Positions 28,001 to 34,261 of a stretch of DNA of 64,000 nucleotides are shown piece by piece (the stretch's first letter is position 1; each line of letters begins with the position of its first letter). The translations under genes were made by a program, and so were the position numbers. The notes beneath the pieces were generated by a model, which was not told the origin of the DNA, made no database searches, and was given only the letters and a program-made list of their open reading frames with translations. The stretch lies in NCBI RefSeq assembly GCF_002289565.1, contig NZ_NTFY01000031.1, positions 62,001 to 126,000 on the forward strand, given 5' to 3'. The DNA is from Rhodopirellula sp. SM50. GTDB lineage: Bacteria; Planctomycetota; Planctomycetia; Pirellulales; Pirellulaceae.

Positions 28001-31000
28001 GTTCCCGCAGGTTACGAACTGGTCTCTCCACCCGACGGACTGCAATCCGTCTCGCTTGGCATCCAGGATTCTGTAGACCACATTTCGTTTGGTTTCGAGT
28101 TTTTGGGGGCGACCATCGCGGGCAGAGTGTTCGACGATGCCAACGGTAACGGCCAGCTCGACGCCGGCGAGTCTCCCGTCCCTGGCTTCGGCGTGAACTT
28201 GAGCGTTGGGGCGATGACTTCCAACCGTGACTTCGTGACAACCACAGATGGCGACGGGTACTTCGCATTCTCTGGTCTACAGCCTGGTGACTACACGGTC
28301 CTGATTGGCGAGACGCCGCAGTTCGAATTCACGACCGACTCGACGCGAATCGTCTCCCTCTCCGAGGGTCAAGTCGACGACAAAACTTTCTTTGGTCTCT
28401 TCGAAACGACATCGGTCAGCGGTTCGGTGTTTGAAGACCTGGACAAGGATGGCGATCGAGACGCGGGCGAACCGCAGCTAAGCGATTTCGTCATCGAGGT
28501 CGACTATCACAGCGACGGTTCGATCGACCAGACGATGCAATCCACGGAATCTGGATTCGTCTTTTTCGGCTTGCCATTCGGGCAGCACGTCGTTTCGCTC
28601 GTCCTACCGGCGGGATACACGCAGTCTCAGTTTGTAGACGGAGGTGATTTTTCGATAGCGATTGAAAGTGGCACCCGACTCGTCAACCTGGATTTCGGTG
28701 TCATCGATCGGCGTGGTGTCGTCAGCGGAACAAAATTTGAAGACCGGAACGGCAACGCGGTTCACGACCCAGTCGAGCCGGGGCTTGCCGGCTGGATCAT
28801 CTATGCCGACATCAATGACAACGAGGTGTTGGACGTCGCCGAGCCATCAACAATGACGTCCTCCGATGGAACGTACGAGCTGCGACTGCCCGCCGGCGAC
28901 TATGTGATTCGCGAGGTGCCACAAGCGGGTTGGAATCAGACATTCCCAGTCGCGGTGGATTATCAGTCCGTCGCAACATCCGGCTTTGTCAAAGGTGGAC
29001 TAGCTCTATCGGGGCAGTACATCGCCTGGGCCGAAGTGACTTCTCCCGGTGCACGACTGCGGCGATTCGACGGCAACAATGTTGCGGACATTGTTGTGAT
29101 CGATGATGAAATGATCACGTCCTTCGACGTTTCACGCGATGGGACCGTTTCCTGGGCGTTGGATCCCGATCGCTTCGATGAGGAAAGCGACGAGAACGAC
29201 ATCTATCAGAACGTCTCCGGAACGGTGCGGCGATTGACGCGAAACGGTGTCGAAGACGGCGATCTGCTGACCGACCAAGATCATCTGATCTACAAGAGCG
29301 GTAACAATTTGTTCTTGGATGACGGTGAGAGGACAATCGTCTTGTCGCAAAGTGTTGGGATCGCGGCTGCCGATGGCGGCAGCGTCGCCTTCAATGCGAT
29401 CGACGTTGCAGCCAGTCGCCGCGGACTCTACCACTACGACGGCCAGTTGCTGAGAGAGATTTCCGACGCGGCGAGCGAGTTTGTCTTCGAGATCGACGTC
29501 CATGGAACTTACACCGCCTGGATTCAGTACGATTCCGCTACCGCTCGGTTTTCGGTTTGGCGAGACAATGGCCAAGAGTCACATCAGATCGACATCGGAT
29601 CAGAGGCCGCCACCGATGTTCAAATTGACGAATTCGGGAATGTCGCTTGGCTTCGTTGGAGTGACGATGAGAATGCAGAGGTCATGTTTGACGCACCCGG
29701 TCAGCTGTCCACATTGACGAGCGACGGGGCAATAAAATCTGACTTGTCACTCGATGCCGGGGTGGCTGCCTGGTCCCGTTCGGCGAGCCATGTCTCGCGT
29801 GTGTACCTGTTCGATGGGCGTGAGATCCTAGATCCCGGATTCGACCTTTCCTATGGAGCGGTCGTTGAAGAAGGTCGCGTTGCCTTCTTTGCGTCCCAGA
29901 TCGGGACGTTGACGACCACCGATGTCTACGTCACGGACTTGCGGAGCTACCACGCGGTCTCAATCGATGTGGGACAAACAGTCAGCGAGATCGATTTCGG
30001 CAATCGCGCCGAAACCGCCACACTTTCCGGGAGTGTCTTTGCGGACCTTGATGGGGATGGCGTGCAAGATCCAGGCGAAGGCCCCCTGAACCGCGCGGAC
30101 GTCGAACTGCTTTTGCTTCCCAGCCGTCAAGTGCTCGCGACCGTGGCAACCGATGAACAAGGGCAGTTTGAGTTTGCCGTCGAACACGGAAACGAGTACA
30201 TCGTTCGAGTCGCGACGAGGCCCGGAGAAGAAGTGACTCTTCCGGGGAATGAAATCTATACTTTGACGCCGAGTGCTGGCAGCACAAACGTCCTGACGTT
30301 TGGTGTCACGACAGTCGGGGCATCCGATAGCGATGGGATACCCGACTCGGTCGAAGATGGGGCGCCGTTCGGCGGTGATGGAAACAACGATGGCGTCCCG
30401 GACCGCCAGCAACCCCATGTCGCGTCTTTGCCAAACGTCGTCGATGATACCTACGTCACGATTGTCGCTCCGGAAGACACCGAGCTGGTGGCCGTGACCG
30501 CATCCGACGACTATCCGGAACCCGACAAAATACCGTCAGACGCAAAGTTTCCGGTCGGGTTGATCAGTTTTGAACTACACGGTATCGAGATCGGGGGAAC
30601 GGTCGATGTCACGCTCGTGTTGCATAACAACTCATTGATTTCGAATTACTACAAATACGGACCAACTCCGGACGATAGCGAGCCCCACTACTATCGATTC
30701 ACACGGACTTCGAAATGGGGGATTCAATCGTTGTCGCCCGGGGAAATCGTGCTGCGGTTCACCGATGGTAGGACCGGAGACGACGATTTGACAGAAAACG
30801 GCGTGATCGTTGATCCGGGTGCCCCGCTGTTGATCACGTCTGGGCGAGCGCAAAACCCGATCGACCCCTTCGACGTCAACAACGACGGCCAGACATCGCC
30901 GTTGGATGCCCTGCAAGTGATCAACTACCTTGCCAGAAGCCAAGGCGATGGTGAATTCATCGCTGCCATGGGAGAATCGGTCATATTTCTCGATGTGAAT

Positions 31001-31213
31001 GTCGACGATCGCGTGAGCCCACTCGACGCACTCGCCGTTCTCAACGAGATCGCAAGAAGAACCTCTTCGATGCCTGAGTCCGAAATGCCATCACCGCTCG
31101 CGTCGGACTGGCTGCGCCCCTATCAATCACCAACCGATGACGAGGAGTTTGACGACATGATCGGACTGCTGGCGCACGAGTTGGTCCGGCGCAGCACGCT
31201 CGCACCACTTTGA
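19079..31213 (+). CDS. Giant multidomain secreted protein (GEVED, PKD, SdrD-B, propeller, lipase-like, dockerin)
   Basis: The 4,044-residue product is extracellular. LESRRLLA (38-45) is the sorting motif. In order: GEVED domain 46-417; beta-helix-like region 420-1030; two PKD-like domains 1036-1228; SdrD-B 1231-1317; seven PD40/TolB-like repeats 1320-1708 ('SGNGRFVAFESTASNLVAGD' type); SdrD-B 1729-1840; alpha/beta-hydrolase region about 1880-2380 with nucleophile elbow THSAGG (Ser2066); Ig-like segments 2410-2880; four SdrD-B domains 2903-3294; a second propeller-like region 3298-3641; SdrD-B 3646-3740; choice-of-anchor U-like region 3775-3928; dockerin repeats 3930-3995. I chose the ATG at 19079 because the longer frame is antisense to the sigma gene. 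Confidence 0.9.
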   Translation: MMNRSHEFGDGKSRPKPAKSLRRHRRCVSRRNLLVEQLESRRLLAVDYGDAPDTSDFTGAGDYATRSQSDGAAHEIVPGLFLGRWVDDDSGTAQGSGARADDHTTVLADLAADFIAAVDPAAMTAGASLDSDAAGGGTWQYLVSESIDPSSGSANLQPLAWDTTLNAFENPASDHTDGSNGDFLGFPSGDELAFHPRIAGTSHRLIARWVAGPADAGQISIEGRVRKSNIAPGDGTRLLVYADSVLVFDDVIEGEDGRGFSFTLPELDVAEGSIVDFVIDANSSSDSDSTRLSATITRGDDEDGVVGGSLEDFDLLPGRQPEIQVVATNLTDKPALLAGWIDFNQDGVFDDAVERAVADVPIGTDAATVTLVFPEPPENSVFTTYARLRLSSDADFVTDPHSNGLVDSGEVEDYRIGRPSRVWVGQGNNNSVFNGANWAIRDADGTVTPSSRPPQFYENVVIAEQYAGETLVIETDRSDRFRVRSMRSAADLQVQQKGLLQINQDSWIAGLTLDGVRTDFGDSLQAPSGTRLTIDGDLRWNQAQINSINLQVMGNLLIASDREHALIRSAINVYGDASVWSGGHVNANGSTIRNHGTLTTTSNADSLPPGAFNAPATIINESGATWIHDAPSVADDQADLFGRFYNHGTLQLDSGKLAIGDCCTPLTHTGHFNLLPGTELTLRSKFTLDSKSSVRSEAGSVLVIETSNNTIRGAMDVDGTLLIQGGVDFDTAVSLAHLTMNGDSIVASDPVNVTEHFQFLGGTLGGGTITSEKRLTLGSLSGDTGLTIRSNLINEGRADWQGQSIHFDNGSIVNRGVFVDASGGNLITPVFKSGDVENHGRWTIADSVGSSGVATRNADFANHGDFIVAGQNVEFYRFDQESGTLQLSNGTFGVVGGDLNLHGGQLIGDGQINGSVSQSGGTISPGMSPGILGISGDLMVTEGEYLVEVGGPATDENGNDAAGLHFDRVTVGGNAQLDRIRVERLGDYQPTLSSRYLVLQASGVSGPTSDNASDVGMTIPGSDAVVELVVTTLINSPPIADAGGPYNGVEGTVLVLDATNSFSAKQSSETLDYHWDLDYDGEAFDPQYFGATLPVTFYDDVDPPRTIAVRVTDSDGDVDIASTTVSIANVAPDMHGAFGVPRLSIEIDDDYFATLVGQFEDPGHDTQTVLIDWGDGFPPTELALSDVEREFSANKTYPIPDSATNYLVTVTVTDKDGGSDTGQIGLEVREPLSEIRGIKFSDVNGNGIQDTDETGLPGWTIELLDPLTGQILQTTVTDAVGAYVFEEVALGSYQLRETQQFGWHQTFPVDPLDRISTTADGTESDGQSDSPSISADGRFIAFSSLASNLVADDTNRWRDIFVKDTVTGAIERVSLSVNGDQPDGASYTPSISGDGNVVVYRSVAQNLVQDDRNVASDIFAYDRRTGVTRRVSANLDLDEGNEDSFAPAVSGNGRFVAFESTASNLVAGDTNGVADIFVTDLHTGLTERVSVASDGAQSNRGSFQPSLSDDGRYVVFSSAAQTLDDRDRDSNLDIYVYDRARNELAIASRGAGGQDPDGDSFAPAISGDGQVVSFATTATNLVPGDTNGQIDVYVSDWTDGRLRRVTHGDGPSSGASLNADGTKVLFTSYASDLVASDTNNGPDVFFHDRTLDVTKRVGQSLIEEADHFALQAVLSQDASVIAMASDGSNLIANDANARRDLFTQRLTGSYAVEVDSIEIIDGLDFGNQFRLASISGQKFADENGNGVRDVDAETGAFVEPGLDGWTIQVVNSRTGDSFQTVTSSVDLDGDGIIDPISERGLYEFSALPPGEYEVFEILEDGWIPSSPRLPLPVPLDFRAPISNDPPPLGPANDPRLSVPASRLLRTERVRTPVTWIPAVADGQSEQLPILYVKGFNDDGSGWGETGLYFQNLADITDGQSYAKGSAGVETYGIQFWSTDFGDPNLDPENDSFDRSGAVVQTLDDLVDPDNVLRKPSATEFIVDSLSEIMAGLFDPENWVLECSDFLDPTSCSIPALSYDFAEARSSYNVNGLARYHAEDLLELLEDQLGRVGHLSDESQVNFLTHSAGGLDTRAALALLQATGDPALQEAVSNVVYTAPPFGGSTGAEMLNAFYENDTLEATLLDPWVTEYLTDAYWGPFESLARLFIAEPIVASVYQAIDLFSGSYDTVADKIAAVPDAESISLAIDQTIDELDGFIKNITAHLPSGSFGLAEIDEFLSTDSNSFDPLFRGSLTNELIVPVVRQVLTAAMGLPGQPKLRDDLRPYEAIHDNLQQYDANLQIPQFVVWGEGGFLRFIAGDAAPNTPVPINQGPPLELAAADPRSLHAYGNEDRQGLDFSQIDTQPGDGNLSRTSALFLTDLADGYMKALAGFSMHTHGTIPTDLFTSESNIQGSFLQQDDDNQASLGEVIVETLLTPVTSLAVTQETVVVDPDARIYRLNGDAEISFESEERIFLDEFNRVFSVRPSGVEYRVAVEDQIDHADWIMADPNQFSRRVVSLSSGLGLADEQPFTLQWRSLNQHGGREAIRSATFIIDTNAPSLQYVDVLDTESPDDDSQIYFNGRPLISQTFQSRRFDGPTTFSKPIDWYINLDRGKQIHLEFDSPTNFEYAWNDPNLSSPSSSVQGDPAAGIIDLLVRRKEAGSVPVLGIGLTYLEEGTQVLYYRTSDTNGNQSAIQSIEFYVDASPPQLQFSVANNQIVGPQTPITFLATDVGVGISEARITLPGVGNLGSGASFSLSETAFADQIDSGESVSLNGFAEDWVGNEQSTSFSLVYDFLGPSTEIESISVGTRLADGRIITTVPEVTVVFRVGDDAAGLDEASLSWSVGAASNGALSTGTPRPLDGDRYEMKVPLAIGENHLQLQATDNVGNPSFTILTLLRSPSHRLEMERGDRVSGVDFGNTRFGSISGFIFIDETGDLRYDFPDDTPLENVAVFADRNSNGRLDAGEPMVFSDADGRYRFENLPPRTYDIRVMVPAGYELVSPPDGLQSVSLGIQDSVDHISFGFEFLGATIAGRVFDDANGNGQLDAGESPVPGFGVNLSVGAMTSNRDFVTTTDGDGYFAFSGLQPGDYTVLIGETPQFEFTTDSTRIVSLSEGQVDDKTFFGLFETTSVSGSVFEDLDKDGDRDAGEPQLSDFVIEVDYHSDGSIDQTMQSTESGFVFFGLPFGQHVVSLVLPAGYTQSQFVDGGDFSIAIESGTRLVNLDFGVIDRRGVVSGTKFEDRNGNAVHDPVEPGLAGWIIYADINDNEVLDVAEPSTMTSSDGTYELRLPAGDYVIREVPQAGWNQTFPVAVDYQSVATSGFVKGGLALSGQYIAWAEVTSPGARLRRFDGNNVADIVVIDDEMITSFDVSRDGTVSWALDPDRFDEESDENDIYQNVSGTVRRLTRNGVEDGDLLTDQDHLIYKSGNNLFLDDGERTIVLSQSVGIAAADGGSVAFNAIDVAASRRGLYHYDGQLLREISDAASEFVFEIDVHGTYTAWIQYDSATARFSVWRDNGQESHQIDIGSEAATDVQIDEFGNVAWLRWSDDENAEVMFDAPGQLSTLTSDGAIKSDLSLDAGVAAWSRSASHVSRVYLFDGREILDPGFDLSYGAVVEEGRVAFFASQIGTLTTTDVYVTDLRSYHAVSIDVGQTVSEIDFGNRAETATLSGSVFADLDGDGVQDPGEGPLNRADVELLLLPSRQVLATVATDEQGQFEFAVEHGNEYIVRVATRPGEEVTLPGNEIYTLTPSAGSTNVLTFGVTTVGASDSDGIPDSVEDGAPFGGDGNNDGVPDRQQPHVASLPNVVDDTYVTIVAPEDTELVAVTASDDYPEPDKIPSDAKFPVGLISFELHGIEIGGTVDVTLVLHNNSLISNYYKYGPTPDDSEPHYYRFTRTSKWGIQSLSPGEIVLRFTDGRTGDDDLTENGVIVDPGAPLLITSGRAQNPIDPFDVNNDGQTSPLDALQVINYLARSQGDGEFIAAMGESVIFLDVNVDDRVSPLDALAVLNEIARRTSSMPESEMPSPLASDWLRPYQSPTDDEEFDDMIGLLAHELVRRSTLAPL

Positions 31214-31268
31214 AAGACTCACTAACGTACCGATCGGACCATGGCGTGAGAGACGCATAAAGACCCCC

Positions 31269-31304
31269 TTCCCCTTTTTTGCTCACTTCCCCTTTTTTGC
31301 TCAC
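31269..31304. repeat. Two 18-bp tandem units at convergent gene ends
   Basis: TTCCCCTTTTTTGCTCAC occurs twice in perfect tandem. The second copy reaches into the stop codon of the minus-strand gene ending at 31301. On the minus strand the units read GTGAGCAAAAAAGGGGAA, resembling the GGTCAAAAAATGGGG units of the palindrome family. They sit between two convergent genes, so a terminator-like role is possible; this is inference. Confidence 0.6.
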
Positions 31305-32338
31305 GAAGCCCTGCGACGTGAACGGAACATGGTCATTCCGCCCAGCAGCAGTACCAGTGCGGCACTGGGCTCGGGAATTGCCGTCAGTCGACTGGAGGCG
31401 TAGTGTTCCAAGTAAAAGTCTCCGCTGACGTTGCGGCCCGCAATCATCGATCCGTAATAGGCTTGCGTGTCGACCGAGATGCTTCCGTCGGGCGTGTAAA
31501 CGGTACCGAGGAACTCGTTCAGGAACCCGCTGCCGATTTCGAAATCGCCGTGCACTTCCCAGGTGACTTCACTCGCCAGGTCGACAAACGAGGGAGGAGG
31601 ATTGTCGCCGGGATCGACGAATTCGGTGCCGTTGACGTAGAGCTGTAATCCGGTTCCCAGATTCACATCGTCTTCGACGTAAACGTTGATTTGGCCGCCG
31701 GTCAGATCGAGATACAGATCGGTGGAAATTCCGAGCGTCAGATTGCGGAGAAAATAGTCTCCACTGGTCAGGTGCAACTCTTTCAGCGACGAACCGCTGA
31801 GGTCGACCGATCGATAGCTCCCGGGAGTCAAGTTGACGACCTCTTGACCGGCCAAGTTGTAATCGACAGAACCCGCGGTGAACGCAGTGGAGTGCGGCAT
31901 GGCGATCGAGGCAACGGTGTTGCTCGCTTGAGTCACCGTCCCCGTGACTACGCTGGACGCATTGGCGGAGATGTCACGCCCATAGGTTGCATTCCCAATG
32001 ACATCGGTCCCGCTACTAAGACTGATATCGCGGTTGGCAAAGAGGTCGCCGTTGATATCGGTCAGCCCGGCCGTTGTGACGATGTCCTCGACGGCGTAAA
32101 AGTTGCCACGGTTTCGCGAAGGACGCTGAATGCCGTAGCCGAATTCGACAGAGATATTCTCGCGGGCATAAACGTCACCCAGCACGGTGCTGTACGAATC
32201 CAGCGTCACCATTTGACCGGCGTAGATCGCGAAGTCGGTCGCCTTTGCGTCGGCCGTGACTTGCGCGGATCCCGTGGTCTGCAGAAAAGAAAACGTCGCG
32301 CAAAGGGTGGCGACGACAATCAAAGATCGTCGAAACAT
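31301..32338 (-). CDS. PEP-CTERM sorted, bactofilin-like/beta-solenoid secreted protein
   Basis: The 345-residue product has a Sec signal peptide (MFRRSLIVVATLCATFSFL, cleavage near GSAQ). Its mature part is a repetitive beta-rich domain with alternating 'GDVYARENISVEFG', 'INGDLFANRDISLSSG', 'IGNATYGRDISANASS' motifs, resembling polymer-forming cytoskeletal or DUF7305-type folds. The C-terminal sorting signal reads IPEPSAALVLLLGG then RSRRRAS, matching PEP-CTERM: PEP, a transmembrane helix and an Arg cluster. Such proteins are cleaved by an exosortase, which is not encoded in this window. The stop codon overlaps the tandem repeat at 31269-31304. Confidence 0.85.
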   Translation of the reverse strand: MFRRSLIVVATLCATFSFLQTTGSAQVTADAKATDFAIYAGQMVTLDSYSTVLGDVYARENISVEFGYGIQRPSRNRGNFYAVEDIVTTAGLTDINGDLFANRDISLSSGTDVIGNATYGRDISANASSVVTGTVTQASNTVASIAMPHSTAFTAGSVDYNLAGQEVVNLTPGSYRSVDLSGSSLKELHLTSGDYFLRNLTLGISTDLYLDLTGGQINVYVEDDVNLGTGLQLYVNGTEFVDPGDNPPPSFVDLASEVTWEVHGDFEIGSGFLNEFLGTVYTPDGSISVDTQAYYGSMIAGRNVSGDFYLEHYASSRLTAIPEPSAALVLLLGGMTMFRSRRRAS

Positions 32339-32562
32339 GGCAAAATGACTCCGAAGCAGTGTGTGAAATGATGGCCCAACTCTCCAACGAGAGACAAAGC
32401 ATAGTCGGCTCCATCATTCGGGTTTAGTCCGAAATCACCCGGGCGAACCCGATAGAATACCGCTTCTGGGGACAAGGGGGTTCATGAAGAGGGGGCCTGC
32501 TCCGCACGGATCGGCCGGCTCGACTCGAATCGAACGTTGAGGCCGTTCTCGGTTGGGAGAAT

Positions 32563-32700
32563 GGTCAAAAGATGAATTGGTCAAAAGATGAATTGGTCAA
32601 AAGATGGGGTGGCCAAAAGATGAAGTGGCCAAAAGATGGGGTGGCCAAAAGATGCTGGCGACGGAAGAGTCGTTGCTGCGAGGCGGCTACATCAAGTAAC
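32563..32700. repeat. Six tandem 16-bp units plus conserved loop (palindrome family)
   Basis: Units run from 32563 to 32658: GGTCAAAAGATGAATT (twice), GGTCAAAAGATGGGGT, GGCCAAAAGATGAAGT, GGCCAAAAGATGGGGT and GGCCAAAAGATGCTGG. From the last unit a 15-codon frame at 32652-32699 reads MLATEESLLRGGYIK, matching the loop frame at 3832 and 5407. The repeat overlaps the stop and last codons of the minus-strand gene ending at 32687, and no right arm is present. Bases 32339-32562 hold only a promoter-sized upstream region. Confidence 0.8.
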
Positions 32701-33784
32701 GCAGTTTGTCATAGGCCGCCAGCTCTTTCGCTTCCTCGTCAACCGTTGCGGCGAGTTCATCAAAGCCGAACATGGTTTTGACGCGATGGGTCAGCAATGC
32801 GCGATCGTAGGGGATGTTTCCGGAGGTCCAGTATGCTGCCTTGTGAGGCGTGAACGGGGAAACCTGCAAGGGGCCTTTTTCGTCGGCGACGTTCGGCAGA
32901 TTTCGCCACAGTCGCAAGTGGTGACGATGGGATCGGACTGCCTGCGAAGCCAAGTCCGCGTAGCCGTGCTCCGCGAGATCCGTGATTGCGGCGGCGTGGT
33001 TGATGACGTGGACGAGACCGCCGTAACCGCTGCGATGAATCTCTGGGGTCTGGTTGATCGCTTCGTCGAGCACGGCGGTAACCATCCCCTCGATGTCATC
33101 GTACGCCGGCGCCGCGTCGTCATCCGGCAGCGTGATTTTGTGGCCGTGAATCCGCCCCTTCTGCTTGCCGTAGTACCCACTGCCGGGCGTTGCATTGGTG
33201 AACAGAGCCATCAGTTTCAGGATACCGTCGACCACGGCGGGCGTGGCGTATTGTGGATGCTCCTTGAGCGCTCGAATGGCGAGGGAGGCGAAGATCACGT
33301 TGTGCCCGGATTGGCGGGGTTGGGCGATGCTCTTTTCAAGCCCCTCGGCGATGCCGTCGATCAGCGTCTCGTCCGGTTTCTGCTTCGGAAACGGTTCGAA
33401 CAACTCCGCGTCGGCAAGTTTTGAGTTTTTTGACATGCTCTTTCCGAAGACGGACTCGCCGCGGATGACGCGTTGAAGGTCACTTTCGATCCCCTTGTAG
33501 ACTTCGGGATCAAGGTCGGGACGCTGCTCACCGATGTAGTAGCCGGCGATGAGGGACGCCCCAAGATGCCCCGCCATGGAACTCATGTGATGGGCCCGCG
33601 CCAGTGCGTTGAGCCCCATTTGTAGGTAGGAATCGTCGAGCGGACGGGCCGGTTCCGAGGGTGCGTCATCCGCATCGGCCGATGGAATCAAAAGTCCGGG
33701 GACCCCCAGCCCTGCAGCCGCACTTGTACAAAGCGTGACGAAATCTCGTCGGATCATTCGCCGGTATTCGGTGTTTGACTTCAT
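32687..33784 (-). CDS. Tat-exported hypothetical protein
   Basis: The 365-residue product starts MKSNTEYRRMIRRDFVTLCT and continues into a hydrophobic, Ala/Gly-rich segment ending SADADDAP. This is a twin-arginine (RRDF) type signal. The ATG at 33784 has GGAG about 10 bases upstream; an internal ATG at 33757 is less likely. The mature part is largely alpha-helical with several conserved-looking His motifs (ARAHHMSSMAGH, GRIHGHKITLP, YGGLVHVINHAAAIT, HRHHLRLW), which could bind metal. I do not recognise the family. Its last codons and stop lie inside the 16-bp repeat element. Upstream is divergent from the dockerin gene. Confidence 0.75.
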   Translation of the reverse strand: MKSNTEYRRMIRRDFVTLCTSAAAGLGVPGLLIPSADADDAPSEPARPLDDSYLQMGLNALARAHHMSSMAGHLGASLIAGYYIGEQRPDLDPEVYKGIESDLQRVIRGESVFGKSMSKNSKLADAELFEPFPKQKPDETLIDGIAEGLEKSIAQPRQSGHNVIFASLAIRALKEHPQYATPAVVDGILKLMALFTNATPGSGYYGKQKGRIHGHKITLPDDDAAPAYDDIEGMVTAVLDEAINQTPEIHRSGYGGLVHVINHAAAITDLAEHGYADLASQAVRSHRHHLRLWRNLPNVADEKGPLQVSPFTPHKAAYWTSGNIPYDRALLTHRVKTMFGFDELAATVDEEAKELAAYDKLRYLM

Positions 33785-33915
33785 TCCGAGTTTACTCCAC
33801 GACGCCTGAAACGAGGGCTTGTCAACATGCGGGTTTGGCGCGGATTCATTGTACACGGTCCCCTGCGCTTCGACGTGCTCTGAACACTGAAGGTCAAGCG
33901 GTATCGAACTCGTTT

Positions 33916-33974
33916 GTGATGGTCTTGAGCATGTCCTCGCAATCATTCTGCCCCGTATGATTCTGCCTCCCGTC
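33916..33974. repeat. Repeat shared with 7110-7170
   Basis: GTGATGGTCTTGAGCATG, then ATCATTCTGCCCCGTATG and ATTCTGCCTCCCGTC, align with the loop end and right arm at 7110-7170. On the minus strand it contains two units starting GGCAGAAT. It lies in the 477-bp divergent region between the genes starting at 33784 and 34262. The remainder of this gap shows no gene. Confidence 0.5.
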
Positions 33975-34261
33975 GTTTCAAACCGGTCCTCTGGCGTTCT
34001 AACACCGGATCCTGGATGAGGTATTTGGGATCCCGTCAGCGGTGGCTTCTGCTCCACATTTGTCGGTTTTCTGTTACCGTATGGGAGCGACGCTTGTCGT
34101 AGAATCCGCAATGCCCCTTTGGCTGGGCAGGCTCTTTCAGGCCTGGTTGCGCGATGGTGGATGTGAGAGGCGTTTTACCGTCACACGGCAACGTTGGGGC
34201 TCCGCGTCGCGCACTTTTCAATTCGGTCTCTTTTCAACGCCAAAGTCCCATCGGCTCGCAA

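Noticed and set aside
32563-32658. Tandem 16-bp units as a CRISPR array
   Set aside because: There are no unique spacers between units; the units adjoin directly and vary themselves. It is a tandem repeat, not a CRISPR.
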